Part shown: positions 30,598-37,796 of the stretch, piece after piece
How the letters are laid out: each line of letters starts with the position of its first letter
Numbering within the stretch: position 1 is the first letter of the stretch
Assembly: GCA_013154205.1 (NCBI GenBank)
Contig: JAADCY010000146.1
Coordinates: forward strand, 1 to 47,831
Reading direction: 5' to 3'
DNA length: 47,831 nt
Source: Thermoproteota archaeon
GTDB lineage: Archaea; Thermoproteota; Thermoprotei_A; Sulfolobales; Desulfurococcaceae
Notes under the pieces: model-generated
Databases searched by the model: none
Seen by the model: the letters and a program-made list of their open reading frames with translations, nothing else
Told to the model about the DNA's origin: nothing
Position numbers and translations under genes: made by a program

Positions 30598-30945
30598 ATG
30601 GTGCTGGATAGGTTTGAGGCTGTTCTTTCGTTTGACGAGTTTGTCCGTGTGTGGGAGAGGATTTTGAGGCGGAGCCTCGTGATTGTTAGTAGTTGTCGTG
30701 ATGTGGAGGATAAGGATGTATTGGTGGGTAAGAAGGTTGAATGCACATATACTATTATGGTGGCGTGGGCACGGAGCGTGTTTGGACAAGTGTTTGGCCG
30801 TGAGCCTGTTACTGTGAAGTATGTTGTTACAAGCTATAATGGTGGGCTCGGCGATACCGTTAGCTTCACGGTGGTTGGTGGTTTCCGTGGGGTTAGGGCT
30901 GTGAAGAAGATCATCGGGGAGGTACTGGGGGAGGTGAATGATTGA
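30598..30945 (+). CDS. Hypothetical protein (115 aa)
   Basis: An N-terminal helix (FEAVLSFDEFVRVWERILRR) is followed by a beta region (VKYVVTSYNGGLGDTVSFTV) and a basic helix with VKKIIGEVL. The stop overlaps the next start (TGATG). No family is recognised. Confidence 0.5.
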   Translation: MVLDRFEAVLSFDEFVRVWERILRRSLVIVSSCRDVEDKDVLVGKKVECTYTIMVAWARSVFGQVFGREPVTVKYVVTSYNGGLGDTVSFTVVGGFRGVRAVKKIIGEVLGEVND

Positions 30946-31103
30946 TGCCTTGGAGTGTTCTTGATCGTGAGCTTGAGTTGTTGGGGCGTCGTAAGCGGAT
31001 AGAGGAGGTCTGCGGCGACCATGGGATGGCTGAGTGGTATGAGCGACGTATCGAGAGGCTAAGGCGGGAGAAGGAACGACTGGAAAGAATGAGGAGGTGG
31101 TGA
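30945..31103 (+). CDS. Arg/Glu coiled-coil miniprotein (52 aa)
   Basis: Begins MPWSVLDRELELLGRRKRIE and ends RREKERLERMRRW: two highly charged helices, probably a coiled-coil hairpin. It ends TGG TGA. ATG overlaps the previous stop. Too short for family assignment; the tight packing supports it being translated. Confidence 0.5.
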   Translation: MPWSVLDRELELLGRRKRIEEVCGDHGMAEWYERRIERLRREKERLERMRRW

Positions 31104-31118
31104 AGGGTGGTACGGATT

Positions 31119-31241
31119 ATGGATAAAAAATGTTATGATGAGTGTATGTCGAAATGTTTTCTTGATATGGATGAATGTATCAAGACATGTACAGAGCAGT
31201 GTGAGATACTAGCAGAGACACGTATAGGAGGTGCTAGGTGA
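31119..31241 (+). CDS. Twin CX3CX3C miniprotein (40 aa, six Cys)
   Basis: Begins MDKKCYDECMSKCFLDMDEC. Six cysteines fall at positions 5, 9, 13, 20, 24 and 28, that is CX3CX3C-X6-CX3CX3C, on what should be a helical hairpin. Spacing of four places them on one helix face, suited to disulfide pairing or a metal cluster. A GTG four codons upstream is an alternative start. The gene overlaps its neighbour (TGATG) and lies 1.4 kb before a radical SAM gene. Confidence 0.55.
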   Translation: MDKKCYDECMSKCFLDMDECIKTCTEQCEILAETRIGGAR

Positions 31242-31552
31242 TGCGGTTTATTCATCCTAGGGTTATAGACTATATATTTGGTGAGGGAAGCTGTGGTCTT
31301 GTTGCTACTATGAGGAATTATCGGTATAGAGTGGGGCATAGTATCCGTGTAAGGGTTGGGAATAAGGTGTTTTGTGGTAATGTTCTTGCTGTTGTTGATA
31401 ATACTAGGGAGAACGCGGAGAAGTATGTGGAGTATAGTGGTTTTAACAGTGTTGATGAGTGGCTTGGCGAGGCTATTAGATTGCATCATGGTAGGAGGCC
31501 GAAGTATATTGTCTTGGTAAAGCTCTGGGACTGCGGGACAAATAAGAGGTGA
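31241..31552 (+). CDS. Hypothetical protein (103 aa)
   Basis: Begins with MRFIHPRVIDYIF. It has a beta-rich centre (RYRVGHSIRVRVGNKVFCGN) that may be a small barrel, then helices and a C-terminal strand (KYIVLVKLWDCG). ATG chosen over a GTG one codon upstream. No family is recognised. Confidence 0.5.
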   Translation: MRFIHPRVIDYIFGEGSCGLVATMRNYRYRVGHSIRVRVGNKVFCGNVLAVVDNTRENAEKYVEYSGFNSVDEWLGEAIRLHHGRRPKYIVLVKLWDCGTNKR

Positions 31553-31559
31553 CTGGACT

Positions 31560-32087
31560 GTGGTTGAGAAGGGTTTCTGGGATAAGTGGGAGAAAGCCGG
31601 TGAGCATGAGAAAATGGAGCTTGCAAGGCATGTGGCTGAACGAATAATGGAAACATGTAGTGCTATGAGTAATAGCTATAATAAATGGATACATTGTATT
31701 GCGTCACTGATTAAGATCTATCTAGATAGTTATCGCGCATACATGGTCGAGATACTGCCCGGCACAAGCGATTACCGTGTAATTGATCTATGTGATTGTA
31801 GCCTTGACGACGATATGCCGGAGCATGAGAAGCTCAACAAACTACTTAACATGGTTACAGCTTTTGTCCATGAAAACTATGGTGTGTGGCTAATACCTCA
31901 TGAGCCGAAAAAGATAGGCAGGGGTATATATTTGTGCAGATTCGGCGTGAAGAACAATCCCAGGATGTGTTTTGACCACTACACCTACGAGGTACACCTG
32001 TACTATGATGGGAAATGCCCATGTATTAAGGTAATTATTGATAATATAAACGAAGTAATACCACATATTAATAACGGTGAAGAGTAA
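31560..32087 (+). CDS. Hypothetical protein (175 aa)
   Basis: GTG start. Helical N-terminal half with scattered Cys, acidic middle (CDCSLDDDMPEHEKL), and a beta-rich C-terminal third (YTYEVHLYYDGKCPCIKVII). Eight cysteines in total, some paired, suggest disulfides or metal. It ends TAATG with the next gene. Confidence 0.55.
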   Translation: MVEKGFWDKWEKAGEHEKMELARHVAERIMETCSAMSNSYNKWIHCIASLIKIYLDSYRAYMVEILPGTSDYRVIDLCDCSLDDDMPEHEKLNKLLNMVTAFVHENYGVWLIPHEPKKIGRGIYLCRFGVKNNPRMCFDHYTYEVHLYYDGKCPCIKVIIDNINEVIPHINNGEE

Positions 32088-32680
32088 TGCCTGATATGGG
32101 TTTTCTCCGGGTTCTTGAGGACTTGGAGCAGTACGGGTTCTATCCATGGGGAGGGACGGAGACCATGCATAAGGACACGTTATTATTGCTTCAGAAGAGG
32201 CCGTGGCAGTTCCAGTGGCATACAAATATGCCGGTCATCCGTCTCGATGAGAGGCTGACACGTGATGATAGGTTGAAATCGACGGTTACGGATACATATT
32301 TCGTGGAGCCAGACCCCGAGCTGATGGGGTACCACTATCCCAAGTTCTATGTACGCTTACTGGGTGTTAGGCCGTGGGCGTTCTACAACGATATGCTGGA
32401 CGATCTAGGCTATATATTGGAGGAGGAACCACCATACTATGAGACATGGATACATGAGGAGGGCGAACCTAGTGCTGAGGAGGAAGAGCAGGATGCGATC
32501 CAGCGCCACCAGAGGCTTCTAGACGAGCTTGTGGGGAAGCTGAGAGAGATAGGAGTTAAGATATACTGTGAAGAGATCGATGAAAACGAGGACTATATTG
32601 ACTGCTACATAGTGTACCGTGGTGAAGAGTTCTCGATAACCGATGAAATAATAGACGAGTTCCAAGAAGGTGAACAATAA
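32087..32680 (+). CDS. Acidic hypothetical protein (197 aa)
   Basis: Aromatic, Glu/Asp-rich protein with a charged linker (EEGEPSAEEEEQDAIQRH) between an N-terminal alpha/beta part and a small C-terminal alpha/beta part (IGVKIYCEEIDENEDYIDCY). It directly precedes and overlaps the radical SAM gene (TAATG), so a partner or substrate role is possible. Confidence 0.55.
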   Translation: MPDMGFLRVLEDLEQYGFYPWGGTETMHKDTLLLLQKRPWQFQWHTNMPVIRLDERLTRDDRLKSTVTDTYFVEPDPELMGYHYPKFYVRLLGVRPWAFYNDMLDDLGYILEEEPPYYETWIHEEGEPSAEEEEQDAIQRHQRLLDELVGKLREIGVKIYCEEIDENEDYIDCYIVYRGEEFSITDEIIDEFQEGEQ

Positions 32681-33465
32681 TGCCTCGTACCAGGGTTGAT
32701 TATGCTACTGATCAGATAACGGTCTACCGGTACTGTTCATACGGGTGCAGATACTGTTATGTCTGGCGCAACAAGCTGTTTGCGGGCCGGGTTATGCGTG
32801 GCAAGTACGACCCAGTCGAGGAGGCTAGAAGGTATCTCGGGAAGACCGGTAGGACAATAGTTGTATCCTTTGTCAGCGACCCCTATCCGCCCGAGGAGGA
32901 CAAGAAGAGGCTTACACGTAGAGTATTGGAGATACTGTGTAGGAGCAGGAACAGGGTCATGGTACTGACAAAGAACCCGGTGCTCGCCCTGAGAGACCTA
33001 GACGTTATGGGGCAGGGTGACTGCTGGCTCGGCACAACGGTCATCACTACTCATCCATGGTGGCACCGTGTACTGGAGCCCCGGGCACCCCCGCCCCTTA
33101 ACCGTTTGCTAGCCCTCTTTAGGGCTAGGGAGAAAGGCATCCATACATGGCTGAGCATCGAGCCAATAATACCCCGTGTCACAGACCTAGACGTGATAGC
33201 ACATCTTGCCGTGGAGCTCGGCATAGACTATGTCGTGCTGGGACGCTACAACTACTGGAAACACATCAGCCTACCCGAAGCCCAGTACCTACGCATAACC
33301 GAGGGCGGCCACGAATTCCTATGGCTTGACGCAAACCCTACATCTGAGGAAGAACTAGTACAGTGGTACCGGGAACACGTACCAAAAACAATAGATTTCC
33401 TCAAAGAACACGGGGTCAAATACCATATAAAGAAAGAACTAGCCAAGGTGCTGAATAATGCCTAG
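32680..33465 (+). CDS. Radical SAM protein, SplB-like (261 aa)
   Basis: The Fe-S/SAM motif is Cys19-x3-Cys23-x2-Cys26 (YCSYGCRYCYVW), followed by the strand-and-loop VVSFVSDPYPPEE and LTKNP typical of the spore-photoproduct-lyase-like (SplB/Rv2578c) branch. It lacks the extra cysteines of a SPASM domain. This branch includes DNA photolesion repair enzymes and many proteins of unknown substrate. Here it is embedded in a mobile-element operon of Cys-rich miniproteins, so DNA repair, nucleic-acid modification or peptide modification are all open. Confidence 0.8.
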   Translation: MPRTRVDYATDQITVYRYCSYGCRYCYVWRNKLFAGRVMRGKYDPVEEARRYLGKTGRTIVVSFVSDPYPPEEDKKRLTRRVLEILCRSRNRVMVLTKNPVLALRDLDVMGQGDCWLGTTVITTHPWWHRVLEPRAPPPLNRLLALFRAREKGIHTWLSIEPIIPRVTDLDVIAHLAVELGIDYVVLGRYNYWKHISLPEAQYLRITEGGHEFLWLDANPTSEEELVQWYREHVPKTIDFLKEHGVKYHIKKELAKVLNNA

Positions 33466-33793
33466 GGTTTTTGTTGTTTTTAATGATTGGGAGCGGGTGG
33501 ATGAGATGAGGGTTTATAGTGTTGGGTGGCTTGGTGCCCGGGTTTTCCTGGAGTCTAGGTATCGCTACCATCCGGTTCTCCTGCCTTCTTGTCTTAGGGT
33601 TGTTAGTGAGGTAATAATTAGTTTTGAGGATGAATCGGACAGGGATGCCGAGCATGTAAGGAGAATGATGTGGGTTTTGAAGCATGTATATCATAGTCTT
33701 AGACAGCGGCATTGGGACACAAGCAGAAAATACGTCGAGCTAATAGAGAGTGGAACACTAAAACAATTCCTCAAGGCGATAAACAATGTATGA
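33458..33793 (+). CDS. Hypothetical protein (111 aa)
   Basis: Overlaps the radical SAM gene by eight bases. It opens with a strand-rich part (RVFVVFNDWERVDEMRVYSV) and continues as basic helices. T/G-rich codon use in the first half. No family is recognised. Confidence 0.5.
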   Translation: MPRVFVVFNDWERVDEMRVYSVGWLGARVFLESRYRYHPVLLPSCLRVVSEVIISFEDESDRDAEHVRRMMWVLKHVYHSLRQRHWDTSRKYVELIESGTLKQFLKAINNV

Positions 33794-33989
33794 ACACGTA
33801 AGACTTGTTAGAAACGGACAGCTAGTACTTCGACGTCTTGTCGAGAAAATAGTTAGACATTATGATTACTGCGGGGTTTTCTTGAACGAAGATACTGCAG
33901 TGCAGATACTGGTGGAAAAGGGAGAGGAGGCCCTTGATGCTGTCTGTACTATTATTGATACTATGATTAAGTATAGGGGTGATAGGTAA
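33786..33989 (+). CDS. Hypothetical protein (67 aa)
   Basis: A small helical protein that contains LVEKIVRHYDYCGVFLN. Overlaps both neighbours (TAATG with the next). No motif is seen; the compact overlap supports it being a real gene. Confidence 0.45.
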   Translation: MYEHVRLVRNGQLVLRRLVEKIVRHYDYCGVFLNEDTAVQILVEKGEEALDAVCTIIDTMIKYRGDR

Positions 33990-34390
33990 TGGTGTATCTC
34001 TACCGGTTGGCGTGGATCTGGTATGATGATTATGAGCCATATGTACTGGTGCATGAGAAGCAGTTCACCGAGAATGAGTGGCTAGGTATGGTTAGGAAGG
34101 CTATGAGCAAGGCTGTGGACGAGCTTCTCCAGGGAGATGCAAGTATTGGTGGTATTGAGATCGTTGAGAAGACCGTTGAGAAGTTGTGTGAGCTGTACGG
34201 TTTTAGAAAGGCTATGTATGTGGGCGACCTGGAGATTGTTGTGCCGATGCTTATAGATCGGTGGTGTCTGCGGGATGAGGTGGTTAGACGGCTTGCTCGG
34301 TTTATCGGGGAGGAAAGGTTCAGGCGGATCATAGAGCACAACCAAACCATAATCCAGGGATTTTTCGTCGGGAGAGATATGGATGGGTGA
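33989..34390 (+). CDS. Hypothetical helical protein (133 aa)
   Basis: Mostly helical, with Val/Glu-rich amphipathic helices (IVEKTVEKLCELYGFRK, DEVVRRLARFIGEERFRRII). No membrane segment. It ends the first part of the long cluster; a class I CTAG promoter follows. Confidence 0.5.
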   Translation: MVYLYRLAWIWYDDYEPYVLVHEKQFTENEWLGMVRKAMSKAVDELLQGDASIGGIEIVEKTVEKLCELYGFRKAMYVGDLEIVVPMLIDRWCLRDEVVRRLARFIGEERFRRIIEHNQTIIQGFFVGRDMDG

Positions 34391-34398
34391 TTCCTTTT

Positions 34399-34429
34399 CT
34401 TTAAATATTTTCTCTAGACATAATACTAG
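34399..34429 (+). promoter_or_regulatory. CTAG-N8-CTAG operator and TATA box (class I)
   Basis: CTTTAAATA (34399-34407) is followed 15 bases from its start by CTAG-ACATAATA-CTAG (34414-34429), then GGAATAGGGG and the ATG at 34445. The spacer is close to that of the site at 21147. Confidence 0.65.
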
Positions 34430-34444
34430 GAATAGGGGAAAAGA

Positions 34445-35032
34445 ATGAGCTTCAAGGAGAAAATACTTAGGAAAATAATGGAGCATGTAGACAAGTATCT
34501 CGCCAACTACGACTATAACTATGTGGTGGTAACCGATTATGCTATGATACGTACTGGTTTTCTCATCCTCTACGGGATACTGGGCTTCATAGTATTTAGC
34601 ACAGCCTATAACGAGACATTAGGTGGCCAGGTATTCCTCTACAGCCTCGTAGGAATAGCGATATACATGGTTATCAGTGGCCACATATATGATTTGGAGA
34701 AAGCAAAGGCTAAGCAGAGGATCCGTGAGCTGGGTAGGCGGGTGGCTGAGGAGATAGTTGATAAGGCATACTACTATCTGTACAATGCACTGTATAAGGC
34801 CTTGGAATCTATTGATAAGGATACTCTCCAGAGGCTACAGCGACTCCTCTACGAGCGTGGCGAGATCATGAGGACTATGGATCGTGTGAGCGGGAAGTGC
34901 CGTAAAGCTCTGAGGCGTCAGCTCCACGAGATAGAGCGGGAGATACAGGAGACTATAGAGAAAGCCGTACAGGATAAGCGTCTTGATACTAGGGTATTGG
35001 TTAGGTTGGTAGAGGAGGTGCTCGGATATTGA
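34445..35032 (+). CDS. Two-helix membrane protein with helical tail (195 aa)
   Basis: Hydrophobic helices at about residues 35-54 and 62-79 are followed by a long charged helical tail likely to form a coiled coil. Its layout and some short matches (LILY, EEI-D) resemble the 212-aa protein at 22280-22918, and both are downstream of class I CTAG operators. Probably paralogous membrane-associated scaffolds; function unknown. Confidence 0.6.
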   Translation: MSFKEKILRKIMEHVDKYLANYDYNYVVVTDYAMIRTGFLILYGILGFIVFSTAYNETLGGQVFLYSLVGIAIYMVISGHIYDLEKAKAKQRIRELGRRVAEEIVDKAYYYLYNALYKALESIDKDTLQRLQRLLYERGEIMRTMDRVSGKCRKALRRQLHEIEREIQETIEKAVQDKRLDTRVLVRLVEEVLGY

Positions 35033-35268
35033 CAGATCATGACCCCGAGCTCGAAGAACTATATCGGCTAACCAGGCACTACTGCGGTGTAAACGATAAA
35101 ACAGTGCGGCAGATTGCTAGGGCTATACGTGAAGGCATACTACCCCCACTAACCGGCGTAGTAATGCTCACACTACTAGCATTCCACAAGATAATGTGCA
35201 ACGACATACTAGCCCGTATCAACCAGCTACGGCACTACGAGGAACAAAGCAACTACTGGGGCGAATAA
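35029..35268 (+). CDS. Hypothetical protein (79 aa)
   Basis: TTG start overlapping the upstream stop. A helical protein with a hydrophobic middle (ILPPLTGVVMLTLLAFHKIM). It ends in YWGE, as does the next gene, because the final codons encode the next gene's GGGGCGA ribosome-binding sequence. Confidence 0.5.
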   Translation: MTDHDPELEELYRLTRHYCGVNDKTVRQIARAIREGILPPLTGVVMLTLLAFHKIMCNDILARINQLRHYEEQSNYWGE

Positions 35269-35269
35269 G

Positions 35270-35560
35270 ATGAATAGGCACAAGCTCTGCGTCATAGCAG
35301 GGATTACCCTGTTTTGTTTCAGCATCACCATGTATTTCTACTTATACCACTTATACCACAATGTATACCTGTGTGATGCATGCCTCTATACATGTGGGGG
35401 CTGTGATTTTAATGATTATACACCACCAATATGTAAAGTATATGCAGTACTGATGTTCATGCTTGTTCTAATGCTCCCCGTAGGCATAGCATTGATACCA
35501 AACATGAAGAAGGAGAAGGAAAACCGATGTGAAGATTATAGTGATTACTGGGGTGAGTAA
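35270..35560 (+). CDS. Small membrane protein with Cys loop (96 aa)
   Basis: Hydrophobic helices at about residues 7-27 and 62-80 enclose a Cys-rich loop (CDACLYTCGGCDF...C). If outside the membrane, the loop could form disulfides. It ends YWGE like its neighbour. Confidence 0.55.
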   Translation: MNRHKLCVIAGITLFCFSITMYFYLYHLYHNVYLCDACLYTCGGCDFNDYTPPICKVYAVLMFMLVLMLPVGIALIPNMKKEKENRCEDYSDYWGE

Positions 35561-35561
35561 G

Positions 35562-36071
35562 ATGGAGGAGCCTGTTTGTAGTGAGGATAGGTTGTTTGAT
35601 GAGAAGGTTATCCGGTTGATCGAGGATACTCACTGGGTCAGAGTGGATCGGGGTAGTATTAGGCGGCGTTACAAGCTTCGTCCCACTAATATCGAGGTAG
35701 ACGTGATGTTCATGGCCCGTACAAACGGTAATGGGGTGCCCCGTATATTCATCTTGGAGCTTAAAGAGAGTGATCTGGACAAGGTGCTACGCCAAGCAGT
35801 GATCCGTAGCCGGTACGCCCATTACACCTACACAGTCATAGATTTCAGCCCAGAATATATCGTGGACTATATTATACGGTACTGGGAGACCCACGCCAAG
35901 AAACTAGCCCAGTACGGCGTAGGGATAATCTCCTACCGGAAACCATGCGACCACTATGATCCAGACTACGGCAAGACAGAGCCAGTACTCGTCAGAAAGG
36001 CCAAGTACCACAACATATACGGGTTCAGCCGCTACCCAGTAGCCAGGCACCCGGTGAAACCCTATGCCTAG
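35562..36071 (+). CDS. PD-(D/E)XK nuclease-like protein (169 aa)
   Basis: IEVDVMF (Asp), then RIFILELKESD (Glu-x-Lys) on the following strand, and a helix with QAVIRSRYAHYTYTVID match the core of PD-(D/E)XK nucleases. ATG chosen directly after GGGGTGAGTAAG; an in-frame GTG 11 codons upstream lies in the previous gene. Substrate unknown: Holliday junctions, DNA ends, or it may be an inactive relative. No signal or membrane helix. Confidence 0.55.
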   Translation: MEEPVCSEDRLFDEKVIRLIEDTHWVRVDRGSIRRRYKLRPTNIEVDVMFMARTNGNGVPRIFILELKESDLDKVLRQAVIRSRYAHYTYTVIDFSPEYIVDYIIRYWETHAKKLAQYGVGIISYRKPCDHYDPDYGKTEPVLVRKAKYHNIYGFSRYPVARHPVKPYA

Positions 36072-36501
36072 ATGTATCCTCAGCCTCAGAGGAAACATTG
36101 AGACATGGGCTAGGCGGTTGCTGGACAAGGTGTTCTACAAGGGCTTCACCGACGAGCTCCACGCTGTCTGTCATGGCCCATATCATCCTTGTCAGATAAT
36201 CCGTGGCGACCGATTTGTTGAGCGGATAGAATGTTATCGTCATAATGACTACTGGAACAGCTACCCAGGCGGAGCCATGCATATAAGGATAGACGTATCA
36301 CGGTTCTGCCTCGACTGTGGCATGATAAACAGGATATACCTGCGGCGGGATGGATGCATAGTGTTCAGTCACGACCAGCATGGCTACGAAGGAGTCCACG
36401 TACTAGTACCCAAGAAGTCCCAGCGAGAATACCTAGCCCAAAAACTAGCAGAAACACTCACAAATAAACAAGTATGGAAAACAAAACACTATACTATATA
36501 G
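36064..36501 (+). CDS. Hypothetical protein (145 aa)
   Basis: Overlaps the nuclease-like gene by eight bases. It has Cys/His-containing loops (AVCHGPYHPCQIIRGDRF, RFCLDCGMINRIYLRRDGC) likely to bind zinc. Beta-rich middle and a helical C-terminus. Possible partner of the nuclease-like protein. Confidence 0.55.
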   Translation: MPRCILSLRGNIETWARRLLDKVFYKGFTDELHAVCHGPYHPCQIIRGDRFVERIECYRHNDYWNSYPGGAMHIRIDVSRFCLDCGMINRIYLRRDGCIVFSHDQHGYEGVHVLVPKKSQREYLAQKLAETLTNKQVWKTKHYTI

Positions 36502-36505
36502 ATTC

Positions 36506-36521
36506 CTAGACATGTATATAG
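36506..36521 (+). promoter_or_regulatory. Degenerate CTAG element
   Basis: CTAG-ACATGTAT-ATAG, one base off the palindrome, lies about 34 bases before the full site at 36540-36555 and just after a CTATATA stretch. It may be a second, weaker binding site in tandem. Confidence 0.4.
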
Positions 36522-36526
36522 AAAAG

Positions 36527-36555
36527 CTTTTTATAGTTTCTAGATATATACCTAG
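36527..36555 (+). promoter_or_regulatory. CTAG-N8-CTAG operator and TATA box (class I)
   Basis: CTTTTTATAG (36527-36536) is followed 13 bases from its start by CTAG-ATATATAC-CTAG (36540-36555), flanked by TT and AA. The ATG of the membrane protein follows at 36570 after GGTGAAAAAC. Confidence 0.65.
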
Positions 36556-36569
36556 AATAGGTGAAAAAC

Positions 36570-36863
36570 ATGGACAAGGCCGAGAAAAACAGAACCAGAC
36601 ACCCAAAACTCACCGAAACAATAATTCATAGCATAATACTATCAATTCTTTCCTATATATTCTCGTATTTTACCGCAATAATAAGATTCGAAGACTATCC
36701 ACAATTAACATCAATAATGAACCATATAATAAGCCCAATATTTCTATTACTAACATATATATTCGCTGGCACAACAATAATATTTTCATTAATACTATTA
36801 GTGAAGAAGATAAGACTAAGATATTCAAAAACCCATTCTATAAAACATGACGATGAAAAATAA
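36570..36863 (+). CDS. Two-helix membrane protein (97 aa)
   Basis: ATG chosen five bases after GGTGA (a GTG three codons earlier lies inside the ribosome-binding site). Hydrophobic helices at about residues 18-40 and 55-78, Ile-rich, with basic ends. AT-rich. Single-gene unit under a class I CTAG operator. Confidence 0.55.
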   Translation: MDKAEKNRTRHPKLTETIIHSIILSILSYIFSYFTAIIRFEDYPQLTSIMNHIISPIFLLLTYIFAGTTIIFSLILLVKKIRLRYSKTHSIKHDDEK

Positions 36864-36891
36864 ATAAAATCATGATCCTACCCATTATTTT

Positions 36892-36914
36892 CTAGTCTAG
36901 TCATAGTTATATAG
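36892..36914 (+). promoter_or_regulatory. Possible class II CTAG-like element with TATA
   Basis: CTAG-TCTAGTC-ATAG is followed at once by TTATATAG. It resembles the class II elements at 20814 and 37738 but with a seven-base spacer and one changed half-site. It would serve the gene at 36954. Confidence 0.35.
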
Positions 36915-36953
36915 CATAGTTATGGTATAATAGATCATAGGAGATGAGACGCT

Positions 36954-37718
36954 GTGCTCTTAAGCAAGAAGAAACAAGACAATCCGCTACTAGGGCTGTT
37001 CAAGCAAAAGATAAAACAGGCATTCACAAACATAGTGCTCCCAAAATACATCGAGGAACCACTATACAGCCAGAAAATACTATCACTACTCGACTTCATC
37101 CAGCGTGCTTCAAAGAACATATGGCTCGTAACACAGAGCCCACAGTACCTCCCCTACCAGTGGAAAATATACTTTGCACAGCTAAGAGAAAACCTGCCAT
37201 ACAAGTATGCAGTAGTGGTATTTGTCAAAAACAATAACATGACAATACCCCTAGTCCGCATAAGCTTCACGAAAAAACTATCCAAAGCACTAGACACACT
37301 AAGAATGAATGTATCATCAATAAAGGACGATATAGAAGAATATGTGTCTGACCAAGCCGATGAAACTGCTCTAAAACGGGTAGAAAAAATAATGCAGACA
37401 CCCGAGTATCAGCAAGCACTATCAATTCTGGCAGGACTACTAGGCGTAGAGCCGGAGAAACTAAAAGACCCGATAAACTACTCGCTAAAACACAGCCTGG
37501 CCGAAGAACTAGCCAAGGAATACCGTGTGAAGATGCAGAACGACATAGAACAATATAGGGCGCTAGAGGAAAAACTAGTAGACATAAAGGACAAGGCGGA
37601 GCAAGAGGAAGAAATAATTAACGAGATGAAGCAACAGGGCAAAACTGTGAAGCCAAAAATATTCGTGGAGAACATTGCATCCGAGCTGGGCTTCACCAGA
37701 ATAGAACGGTTCATGTAA
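36954..37718 (+). CDS. Helical coiled-coil protein (254 aa)
   Basis: GTG start after GGAGATGA. A helical N-terminal domain with a small sheet (KYAVVVFVKNNNMTIPLVRI), then long charged helices; the stretch near residues 190-235 (IEQYRALEEKLVDIKDKAEQ) should be a coiled coil. No motif is recognised. Confidence 0.55.
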   Translation: MLLSKKKQDNPLLGLFKQKIKQAFTNIVLPKYIEEPLYSQKILSLLDFIQRASKNIWLVTQSPQYLPYQWKIYFAQLRENLPYKYAVVVFVKNNNMTIPLVRISFTKKLSKALDTLRMNVSSIKDDIEEYVSDQADETALKRVEKIMQTPEYQQALSILAGLLGVEPEKLKDPINYSLKHSLAEELAKEYRVKMQNDIEQYRALEEKLVDIKDKAEQEEEIINEMKQQGKTVKPKIFVENIASELGFTRIERFM

Positions 37719-37737
37719 CTATAGTTTTTCACCTTTT

Positions 37738-37760
37738 CTAGTCATCATCCTAGTTATAAA
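37738..37760 (+). promoter_or_regulatory. CTAG-N8-CTAG element abutting a TATA box (class II)
   Basis: CTAG-TCATCATC-CTAG (37738-37753) is directly followed by TTATAAA (37754-37760). Same arrangement as at 20814-20837 on the other strand. Start codon at 37797. Confidence 0.6.
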
Positions 37761-37796
37761 CCATTCCCAGCCCTTATACTATAGATGGGTGAAGTA

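Noticed and set aside
37156..37167. Additional origin recognition box
   Set aside because: CCAGTGGAAAA matches part of the box but lies in coding sequence, lacks the CTC/TTC start and the following G-run, and is isolated.
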